NCBI RefSeq assembly: GCF_000317895.1 | Contig: NC_019567.1 | Coordinates: forward strand, 434,001-498,000 | DNA length: 64,000 bases | Source: Bdellovibrio bacteriovorus str. Tiberius | Lineage (GTDB): Bacteria; Bdellovibrionota; Bdellovibrionia; Bdellovibrionales; Bdellovibrionaceae | Reading direction: 5' to 3' | In this document: positions 15,765-22,458 of the stretch, piece after piece | Position numbering within the stretch: the stretch's first letter is position 1 | Layout of the letters: each line of letters opens with the position of its first letter | Program-made: the position numbers and the translations under genes | The notes under the pieces: generated by a model | Told to the model about the DNA's origin: nothing | What the model saw: the letters and a program-made list of their open reading frames with translations, nothing else | Databases searched by the model: none

Positions 15765-17345
15765 TTACAGACGGAAGTTTTTGCCGTTGACCGGAGTCGG
15801 ACGGCAAAGACCTGCTTCCAGCGGACGCTGGAAGATTTCCACCGCACCCGGAGGAATCATCGCACGGCGATTGAAGATGCCGTATCCGCCCTGAGGCAAA
15901 GCCACGATCATGTCATTCAAAAGCTGACGCTGCAGATGTGGAGCAAGCAAGATGGGATCAAATGCAACCATCACACGAATCGCCGCCGTGGTTTGCACGG
16001 GCACACCACCACGAGCAACGACATCACGGATTTGTTCTGGAATTGGATTGAAAGAGACATCAAGGAAGCAATTCGGACCTGTCGGACCAAAGCCCAACAA
16101 GTTCAAAGACAGACCACGCTGTTCCCAGTTGTGTTTGGAGCTGACAGCATCCAGTAAATCTTTGCGAGTCATGCGAGGTTCACGGGATTTTAAAATTCCC
16201 AAACCCGCAGCCACAATCGCCGCCGAATTGGAGCTGCCACGATATTCAGTTCCATCAGAAAGCTTTATGGAAGAAGGCGCCAGCAAATCCGGTTTGTCCT
16301 TGAAGAAAGAAGTCGAAGAACGATCTGAATCACTCGCTCCCACCGTAATTACCGTTGGGTTGTCAGCTGGATTCAAGATGCTTTCGCCGCGGGAATGGGA
16401 AGGCATCACCAAACCATCACCATCAGCCGTGATTCGCAATTGATCGCGGTTGGTGAAATTGTTGGATCTGTTTTTCACACGCAGGAAATAAAGCCCCGGA
16501 GAAAGTTCAGCAGAGATGATTTCACGCGGGTATTTGGAAAAACCCGGTCGGCCTTCATTGCGGTCGGCGGATTGTTTTAAGGCACTGTTCTGAATTACAT
16601 TCAGCATGTCATCAGTAAGGGCCAGATCCAGATCCTTGGTGGTGCCTTCTTCAACATCATCTTTGAAGTCATTCCAGGAAAGAACAATCTTAGCCGAACA
16701 TTTTTTCCCAGCCGCAGCCTGACAGCGCAAAGCCAAAGCATTGTTCTGATCCGGCAGCAAAACCCAATTGTCCTGAACTGTCGTCAGCGGACCATTGTAA
16801 GTGGTCAAGGCAAAGTTACCAGCCGCATTCACCCAGATCACACCCGCACGAGTCGCACGGTTGACCTCTGCATTGATAAAGCCACCCCCATCGCCATTGC
16901 CCCCGTATTCCCAAACTTCAGAATAAAGAACCAGGTCATATTGGCGGGCAATCACATCATCAATAGCCGCTTTGAAATTGGAATACCCAAAAGCATTATA
17001 CAAAGTCAGCTCAGGCATCCACTGCGAAGCCCGCATATCATTGGTCATCATGGCCGTCAGAATCTGCGCCATCTTCAACCCATGCACGACCTTCAAATTT
17101 TCAGGATTAGCCACCGGCCCGGCAACATAACGAGTCCCCGCGGGCAAAGTACGCCCAATTTCTTTTTCATACCCAAAGAAACCTTTATCAAGAACCGCAA
17201 CCTTCAACTTGCGCCCAGGATTCTGCGAAGAATAGTAGGGAGTGAACCCCAATGAATTTTTCAATGAATCCGTATTAGTGAATGGAGACGCCACGCTGAC
17301 TGTTGTCAGACCAAGCATCAAAGCGCAAAACACGAAAATTTTCAT
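15765..17345 (-). CDS. Secreted S8-family (subtilisin-like) serine protease
   Basis: 526 residues from the ATG at 17345 (AGGAG eight bases upstream). Signal peptide about 1-20. The catalytic triad can be placed: D53 in KVAVLDKGFFG, H88 in VVHGLKMAQ, and S372 in RGSSNSAAIVAAG, with the oxyanion Asn in NAAGN (N177). The His motif HGLKMA and Ser motif GSSNSAA deviate from the classical HGTHVA and GTSMAAP, so this is a divergent S8 enzyme. A beta-rich insert (about 195-315) containing a Cys pair separates the Asn and Ser motifs. Exported, possibly degrading prey protein; that role is inference. Monocistronic. Confidence 0.85.
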   Translation of the reverse strand: MKIFVFCALMLGLTTVSVASPFTNTDSLKNSLGFTPYYSSQNPGRKLKVAVLDKGFFGYEKEIGRTLPAGTRYVAGPVANPENLKVVHGLKMAQILTAMMTNDMRASQWMPELTLYNAFGYSNFKAAIDDVIARQYDLVLYSEVWEYGGNGDGGGFINAEVNRATRAGVIWVNAAGNFALTTYNGPLTTVQDNWVLLPDQNNALALRCQAAAGKKCSAKIVLSWNDFKDDVEEGTTKDLDLALTDDMLNVIQNSALKQSADRNEGRPGFSKYPREIISAELSPGLYFLRVKNRSNNFTNRDQLRITADGDGLVMPSHSRGESILNPADNPTVITVGASDSDRSSTSFFKDKPDLLAPSSIKLSDGTEYRGSSNSAAIVAAGLGILKSREPRMTRKDLLDAVSSKHNWEQRGLSLNLLGFGPTGPNCFLDVSFNPIPEQIRDVVARGGVPVQTTAAIRVMVAFDPILLAPHLQRQLLNDMIVALPQGGYGIFNRRAMIPPGAVEIFQRPLEAGLCRPTPVNGKNFRL

Positions 17346-17397
17346 AAAAATGACTCCTATCACTTTCTTCGAAGTGCAAGAACAAGGACTTGCTTAA

Positions 17398-17526
17398 GCC
17401 CTTAGGAATGGGGATCTCCGCTGGAATCGACCTCCAGCCAGCGGATGCGTTGGCCGCCAAAGGCGGACAGGCTGGCGAGGGCAGGAGCCCGTGTCGATGC
17501 AAGCGGAGATCCCCATTCCTAAGGGC
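17398..17526. repeat. 25-bp perfect inverted repeat enclosing smaller hairpins
   Basis: Left arm 17398-17422 and right arm 17502-17526 are exact reverse complements (core AGGAATGGGGATCTCCGCT). The 79-base interior holds further self-complementary pieces: CCGCTGG/CCAGCGG and CCGCC-AAA-GGCGG. A GC hairpin (GGCGGCC/GGCCGCC) follows at 17525-17542. The element lies between the start of the S8 protease gene and the end of the Tyr-rich protein gene and lacks a terminator T run. It occupies most of this 205-base gene-free interval. Confidence 0.7.
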
Positions 17527-17550
17527 GGCCCGGAAGGCCGCCGTTAGTTT

Positions 17551-17946
17551 CTACCAGTAGTAATTAGAGTAATAGTAGTAGGAATAGTACCCGTAGTTGT
17601 ACGTGTAGCATGGTGTGTACCAGTTCCCGTACCAGTAGACGTAGCTGTAGTAGTTGTAACCGCTGTAGAAGTACCAGCTGGAAGCCCCACCATCCTGATC
17701 AAGTTCGTTGCGAACGTGTGCAGACTGGTCGAAGGAACCGGTTTGTGCCAGAACCTGCGCCTGAGCGTCACTGGTCACAGCTTGTTCAGATGCCAGAACC
17801 GCCGTTTGGTTGTTGCGGTTATCAACACGGATCACCACAGTGCCGTTCATGGACTGATTGGTTACGGAAGATTCGTTGTCCAGCTCGCCCGCAAACGCAG
17901 AGCCAGTGCCCAAAACAAGGGCTGCGACCAAAATAAGGTGTTTCAT
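17551..17946 (-). CDS. Secreted protein with a tyrosine-rich C-terminal tail
   Basis: 131 residues from the ATG at 17946 (AGGAGG five bases upstream). Signal peptide about 1-19 (cleavage after AFA). The middle is polar and rich in Asn, Gln, Ser and Val. The last 38 residues are dominated by Tyr, with Trp, Asn, Gly and Ser (for example SGYNYYSYVYWYGNWY and YGYYSYYYYSNYYW), plus one cysteine. Such Tyr-rich tails occur in adhesive or cross-linked surface and matrix proteins, and tyrosine clusters also promote self-assembly. No domain recognised. Monocistronic. Confidence 0.8.
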   Translation of the reverse strand: MKHLILVAALVLGTGSAFAGELDNESSVTNQSMNGTVVIRVDNRNNQTAVLASEQAVTSDAQAQVLAQTGSFDQSAHVRNELDQDGGASSWYFYSGYNYYSYVYWYGNWYTPCYTYNYGYYSYYYYSNYYW

Positions 17947-18074
17947 CAATGCCTCCTAAAATGGCTGTTAAATGTGCCTTCGTTTTATGCTTTCAGGGGC
18001 TCATGTCATCTGAAAAAGCCTTGTTATTCGAAAGTCCTTGACGCAGGAAGACCGCGAGCGGTACGGGCTAGCAT

Positions 18075-18782
18075 ATGGAACCTATTGGCTACTTGGAGTC
18101 TTGCTTTAAAGATAAATTTGGAACGCCGCGACAGCCTGGGCTTGTTAAGCGGGCCGAAGCACGTCTGAAAATCCGCGCGGATCTTCAGCCTGAAGAATCT
18201 TTGCAGGGCCTTGAGGGTTTCAGTCATGTGTGGCTGATTTGGGTCTTCCATCAAAACAAAGTGGCGCGCTTCCATGCGAAAGTGCATCCGCCACGTTTGG
18301 GTGGGGAAAGCATGGGTCTTTTTGCGACCCGCACTCCGCATCGTCCGAATCCGATCGGGCTGTCTTTGGTGGAACTGGTGCGCGTGGAAAAAGACGGCAT
18401 CGTGGTCGCTGGAGCAGATCTGGTGGATGGCACTCCGATTCTGGACATCAAACCTTATTTGCCGGAAGTGGAATCCATTCCCAATGCCCGTACTGGCTGG
18501 CCGGCAGAGATTGCCAAGAACCCGATCACGGTGACTTTTGACGACAAGGCCGAGCAACTTTTACAAGAGTGGCAGGTGCGAAACCCTGACAAAGCTTTGC
18601 GTGAAGTCATCGAAGAAACCCTGAAGCAGGATCCGCGTCCTGTCGTTTATCGTGGTTTTGAAGAGGGCGATTCCCCTTATAGAAGCTCTCACGCGGTTCG
18701 CCTGTACGACGTGGATGTCCATTTCAAATTTGAAAGCCCCACCCAGGTGCGCGTATTCGATATTCTTTTTATGCATAATTAG
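18075..18782 (+). CDS. trmO: tRNA (N6-threonylcarbamoyladenosine-N6)-methyltransferase TrmO
   Basis: 235 residues, the usual length for the TrmO/YaeB/TsaA family. It is a beta-barrel SAM-dependent enzyme that methylates t6A37 in threonine tRNA. Family motifs are present: an N-terminal IGYLES, then DKFGTPRQPGLV, EGFSHVWLIWVFHQ, and the most conserved block LFATRTPHRPNPIGLSLVEL, followed by DLVDGTPILDIKPYLP. The ATG at 18075 lacks a strong Shine-Dalgarno but matches the family start. Confidence 0.93.
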   Translation: MEPIGYLESCFKDKFGTPRQPGLVKRAEARLKIRADLQPEESLQGLEGFSHVWLIWVFHQNKVARFHAKVHPPRLGGESMGLFATRTPHRPNPIGLSLVELVRVEKDGIVVAGADLVDGTPILDIKPYLPEVESIPNARTGWPAEIAKNPITVTFDDKAEQLLQEWQVRNPDKALREVIEETLKQDPRPVVYRGFEEGDSPYRSSHAVRLYDVDVHFKFESPTQVRVFDILFMHN

Positions 18783-18846
18783 TTGCAGTTGCCTTTTAAT
18801 TGCGCAGCAGGCTACTCTCCGGATGAACCAATACAAGGGAGGATTC

Positions 18847-19830
18847 GTGAGAACACTGGAAACTGCTTCTCATTCTGAAAACAGCACTCTTCGCAAAGTG
18901 CCAACATTGAGCCTTGCAAGTTACACCAAAGGGACTGCCGGTGAACGCTCAGAGTTCATCGACAAACTTTTCACTGGTCTGAAAGAATATGGCTTCATCA
19001 TTCTTAAAGATCACAACGTCCAAGCCGCAGATCTGCACAAAGCTTACGACATCCTTAAGAACTTCTACGCACTTCCGACAGAAGTTAAAAAATCCTATAT
19101 TTCTCCAAAAGCCGGCTTCCAGCGCGGTTACACTCCATTCGGTCAGGAACACGCCAAAGATTCTCCAGTGATGGACTTGAAAGAGTTCTGGCACGTGGGT
19201 CGTGAGCTTGCTGAGGGCAGCGCCCTGAAAGCGGTTTACCCAGCCAACGTATGGCCGTCTGAACTGCCAGAGTTCCAGGCGCATTTCTCCAAGTTGTTTG
19301 CGGCTTTGGAAGAAGCGGGCGATGTGATGCTGGAAGCACTGACGATGCCTTTGGAAGTTGAAAAAGACTTCTTCGCAAAAATGACCAAAGATGGAAACTC
19401 CATCCTAAGACTTTTGCATTACCCACCAATCCCTGAAGGTGTTGATCCTCGTTGTGTTCGCGCAGCGGCTCACGAAGACATCAACTTCATTACAATTCTT
19501 CCAGCTGCAACCGCTTCCGGTCTGCAATTGAAAGATCGTGATGGCACTTGGTTGGATATCGACTCTGAACCAGACACTTTGATCGTGGACGTGGGTGATA
19601 TGCTGGCTCGCCTGACGAATGACGTTTTGCCATCCACTACACACCGTGTGATCAATCCACAGGATGGTACAAATCAAAGCCGTTATTCCATGCCGTTCTT
19701 CATGCACCCGCATCCGGATGCAATGCTAAGCTGCTTGCCATCTTGTAAAGGGACAGGCGCGAAGTACGCTGATATTACTGGACAGGATTTCTTGATGCAG
19801 CGACTGCGCGAGATTGGCTTGCTGAAGTAA
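18847..19830 (+). CDS. Isopenicillin N synthase-family Fe(II)/2-oxoglutarate-type oxygenase
   Basis: 327 residues from a GTG at 18847 with GGGAGG four bases upstream; an upstream ATG at 18823 has no ribosome site. Typical N-terminal DIOX_N region (about 18-125: VPTLSLASYT, GFIILKDH, FQRGYTPFGQEHA), then the double-stranded beta-helix with the iron ligands H209-E-D211 and H266, and the R279-x-S281 pair that binds the cosubstrate carboxylate. All metal ligands are intact, so it should be active. Its substrate cannot be deduced; bacterial members hydroxylate or oxidise small molecules. It follows trmO closely but there is no obvious link. Confidence 0.88.
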   Translation: MRTLETASHSENSTLRKVPTLSLASYTKGTAGERSEFIDKLFTGLKEYGFIILKDHNVQAADLHKAYDILKNFYALPTEVKKSYISPKAGFQRGYTPFGQEHAKDSPVMDLKEFWHVGRELAEGSALKAVYPANVWPSELPEFQAHFSKLFAALEEAGDVMLEALTMPLEVEKDFFAKMTKDGNSILRLLHYPPIPEGVDPRCVRAAAHEDINFITILPAATASGLQLKDRDGTWLDIDSEPDTLIVDVGDMLARLTNDVLPSTTHRVINPQDGTNQSRYSMPFFMHPHPDAMLSCLPSCKGTGAKYADITGQDFLMQRLREIGLLK

Positions 19831-19867
19831 GCCCAAACTTGTCACCACAGTTGAAATGACTTCAAGG

Positions 19868-19895
19868 AAGGGATCCACACGGATCCCTTTCTTGC
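19868..19895 (+). terminator. Rho-independent terminator
   Basis: A 9-bp stem (AAGGGATCC/GGATCCCTT) with an ACAC loop and a weak T-rich tail, after the oxygenase gene. Confidence 0.65.
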
Positions 19896-19955
19896 GTTTT
19901 AGCCCTGAGGGCCACTAGAACAAAGTCACCTGCGAATTTCACATGAGGGGGAATC

Positions 19956-20435
19956 ATGCGATATTTGATGTTTGTGGTGATGGTCCTGACGGTTCTGTGG
20001 TCGGCGTATGGCCAGGCGATGGAATCCATGGAGGCCAACCGTATGAGCTTCCGCATTCAACCTTTGGGTGGCAAGGGTTATGACTATTCGTCGATCTGGA
20101 ATCCGCTCAGCGAAACCGCGATGTTGCGCATCGGTCTGGTGCTGAATACGGCGGATGCATTCCTGGTGAACAAATCCATTTCTTTTGCCTCTGCCAGTGA
20201 GGTTGATTTTGAAACCAACCGTGGCTCGTCCGTGCGGGGGTACTGCGAAGTGAATCAGTGGTATTTGGAATACGAGCCTGGTTTGCCGAATTATCTGATG
20301 TATGTCGGCATGAAGGGCCCGGGGTGCGAAGACGTGGCCAGAAAATTTGATATCATGCAGGTTCGCTTTAACTTTAAAGGAATTTCCCTGCCGCAGTTTG
20401 TACCCATTGACGTCGCTGTTGATATCAGTCGATAA
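19956..20435 (+). CDS. Secreted hypothetical protein
   Basis: 159 residues. Signal peptide about 1-20 (cleavage near YGQA). The mature part looks beta-rich, with MSFRIQPLGGKGYDYSSIWN near the start and two cysteines (in RGYCEV and GPGCED) that may pair. It may be a lipid-binding or surface-fold protein, but I recognise no family. GAGGGGG ribosome site four bases before the ATG. The next gene starts seven bases after its stop, so the two form an operon and may act together in the envelope. Confidence 0.75.
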   Translation: MRYLMFVVMVLTVLWSAYGQAMESMEANRMSFRIQPLGGKGYDYSSIWNPLSETAMLRIGLVLNTADAFLVNKSISFASASEVDFETNRGSSVRGYCEVNQWYLEYEPGLPNYLMYVGMKGPGCEDVARKFDIMQVRFNFKGISLPQFVPIDVAVDISR

Positions 20436-20442
20436 ATAAGGG

Positions 20443-21213
20443 ATGAGCAAGAAATCAGCCTTGATTCTATCCCTTGTTGTTGCCGTTCTTTTAATTGTCT
20501 CTTTCTGTCATTTCTATCAGTCAGCGCCTCCAGATAATGCCGGGACTGATTCTGAAGCCATGGGTGTTCCGGCTCAGCCGGAACAAACGGCGACAGTTTC
20601 GTCAAAGGCCGAACCTCCTCCGGTGGATGTGGCGGCGGCTCCAGCGGCGACGGGCTTTTTGCCGACGGAAATGGAAGATCCTGCCAAGTTCGCAGCTTAC
20701 CAGCAAAAATTAAAAGAGATGGCGGTTTGTCTGAACATGCAGATGAACGCTCTGGATCCCAATGTTGAAATCAACTTTGAAACTTTCAATCAGGTGATCA
20801 ATCCGGATTTGGGTGACGTGGTCACGCAGTCGGAAGAATGGGTCGCGACGGATCTGCGCACGAAGTCCGGTGAAATGCGCCGTATTTATATAGAAAATGC
20901 TCCCAGTATTGAAATGGAGTCTTCTCGCACGCTGAAATATTATTCCTTTGATGCGGGCGGGGCACAGAAAGAGATTTCTTTGTCCAAAGAACAGATGGCC
21001 AATCCATCCGACACCCTGGTGGCAAGCCTTGAGGCAGACGGGGAAGTGGTGGGTCGCTCTATTTCCCGTAAGATTTTCTATTCCAATGGGGATGATCTTT
21101 TGCTGGTGGAAAGAAACGGAAAGATCTTTTCCTTTGAGCTGGCTCATGATGGGGCGGTCTTCCGCTGCACGGGGGCCGACAAGTCCGCGACCTTCCAGTG
21201 TCAGTGCAAGTAG
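20443..21213 (+). CDS. Membrane-anchored hypothetical protein
   Basis: 256 residues. A single N-terminal hydrophobic helix (about 5-22) is followed by a Pro/Ala/Glu-rich linker to residue 70 and then a periplasmic domain with cysteines in VCLNMQ near the start and at FRCTG and QCQCK at the end. The helix could be an uncleaved anchor. AAGGG precedes the ATG, and the gap from the upstream secreted-protein gene is only seven bases. The domain shows alternating beta segments and no recognisable catalytic motif. Function unknown. Confidence 0.75.
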   Translation: MSKKSALILSLVVAVLLIVSFCHFYQSAPPDNAGTDSEAMGVPAQPEQTATVSSKAEPPPVDVAAAPAATGFLPTEMEDPAKFAAYQQKLKEMAVCLNMQMNALDPNVEINFETFNQVINPDLGDVVTQSEEWVATDLRTKSGEMRRIYIENAPSIEMESSRTLKYYSFDAGGAQKEISLSKEQMANPSDTLVASLEADGEVVGRSISRKIFYSNGDDLLLVERNGKIFSFELAHDGAVFRCTGADKSATFQCQCK

Positions 21214-21282
21214 CCAATTACGGTAAAGATATACCTGCTGTTGGTGGGATTAAACTGGTTATAAATTTCTTCAGGAGGAATC

Positions 21283-21711
21283 ATGGAAACAAATGAATTG
21301 CACCGTGGACGTTTGATTGATCACCTGCAACTGGTGGTTCAGGATTTGGAAAAGACCAAAAAGTTTTATTCGGCGGTTTTTGAAACCCTGGGTGTTCCCA
21401 TGGGCGGCGAGGGGCCCGGATTTTTCTGGTGTGATGAACTGTTTATTTCTTCGACGGACAGTCCGGCCAGCGCAGGCAAGTTGACCGGCAGAACTCATCT
21501 GGCATTTCAGGCCAAAGACCGCGACATGGTAAAAAAGTTTTATGAAGTCGCGTTGAAGTCCGGTGGTCAGGATAACGGAGCTCCCGGAGAGCGTCCTTAT
21601 CATCCGGGATATTTTGCAGCCTTTGTGCTGGATCCGGATGGAAACAACATCGAAGCCGTCTTCCATGGTCCGGCGAAAAAGTCGGCAGATTCGGTGAAGA
21701 TCACCTTCTAA
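21283..21711 (+). CDS. VOC-family (glyoxalase-fold) protein
   Basis: 142 residues. One vicinal-oxygen-chelate module pair: RLIDHLQLVVQDLEKTKKFY starts the first half and HLAFQAKDRDMVKKFYEVAL the second, and the end FVLDPDGNNIEAVFHG carries the typical metal-ligand Glu (IEAVFH). The metal positions H14, H65 and E124 (approximate) are consistent with a metal-dependent lyase, dioxygenase or resistance protein. Perfect AGGAGGA ribosome site. Substrate unknown. Stands alone, with a terminator after it. Confidence 0.85.
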   Translation: METNELHRGRLIDHLQLVVQDLEKTKKFYSAVFETLGVPMGGEGPGFFWCDELFISSTDSPASAGKLTGRTHLAFQAKDRDMVKKFYEVALKSGGQDNGAPGERPYHPGYFAAFVLDPDGNNIEAVFHGPAKKSADSVKITF

Positions 21712-21737
21712 CTGACAGTAACATGTTGAAATGCATG

Positions 21738-21762
21738 AAAGGCTCTTTGCTTTGGCAAAGGG
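21738..21762 (+). terminator. Rho-independent terminator
   Basis: An imperfect stem AAAGGCTCTTTGC/GGCAAAGGGCCTTT is followed by TTGCTTTCTTG, after the VOC gene. Confidence 0.65.
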
Positions 21763-21829
21763 CCTTTTGCTTTCTTGAGGGTGACTTCGGCGGCCCTTAA
21801 AATAAGTCGTTCACCCCAAGGAGGATTTC

Positions 21830-22399
21830 ATGGAAAGAAATCGACACAGAGATCAGGATGAGTACCGTCGGCGTCCCGAGCGCGAGCCTGACTATAGCGA
21901 GTTTATTGATGAATACGACCGCTATCAGCCGCCACCTCAGTCTTCTGACGAACGCGGCCGCTATCGTCGCGAAGCCCAGGTGCCGGATGATTATGTGGAT
22001 TATCGCAGCCGCAGTCGTGGTGACAGCCGAGAGTACCGCGACGAGCGTGAGTATCGCCTGCGTCGCCGGGATAACTATGACAATCGCGACTTTGCGATGA
22101 ATCGTGACTATGAGCGCGGCACCGAGATGGACTATCGTGATTATGAACCTCATCGCGAAAGACATCCCGATGAAAGAGCTTATGGCCAGTCCGACTGGAC
22201 GCCGCGGGATTCGTATGAAGCTGAGCGCATTCGCAATGGCTATCGTCATTCTTATGAGGCGCGCCATCCCGAGCTGGACCGGCACTATGACCGTCATTTT
22301 GATTATCGGTATGGCAGTGATGATATTGATTTCGACAGCCGGGAAGAACGGCCTTTGCGCCGCCCTCGTCGTCATCCGCGCCATCGCTCGGGTTACTGA
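21830..22399 (+). CDS. Arg/Tyr/Asp/Glu-rich disordered protein
   Basis: 189 residues with an excellent AAGGAGG site. The composition is extreme: Arg, Tyr, Asp, Glu, His and Ser make up most of the chain, in loosely repeated units such as YRDYEPHRERHPDER and SREYRDEREYRLRRRD. It has no signal peptide, no membrane segment and almost no aliphatic residues, so it is probably cytoplasmic and intrinsically disordered. The final 20 residues are strongly basic (PLRRPRRHPRHRSGY). Such Arg/Tyr-rich sequences bind nucleic acids or form condensates; this is inference. Both flanks have terminators, so it is transcribed alone. No family recognised. Confidence 0.75.
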   Translation: MERNRHRDQDEYRRRPEREPDYSEFIDEYDRYQPPPQSSDERGRYRREAQVPDDYVDYRSRSRGDSREYRDEREYRLRRRDNYDNRDFAMNRDYERGTEMDYRDYEPHRERHPDERAYGQSDWTPRDSYEAERIRNGYRHSYEARHPELDRHYDRHFDYRYGSDDIDFDSREERPLRRPRRHPRHRSGY

Positions 22400-22413
22400 A
22401 TTTCGAGCATAAA

Positions 22414-22447
22414 AAAAGCCTCCGTGATTTGTGGCACGGAGGCTTTT
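22414..22447. terminator. Bidirectional Rho-independent terminator
   Basis: A 13-bp stem (AAAAGCCTCCGTG/CACGGAGGCTTTT) with A and T runs on the two sides, between the convergent disordered-protein gene and valS. Confidence 0.88.
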
Positions 22448-22458
22448 GATTTTTCAGA

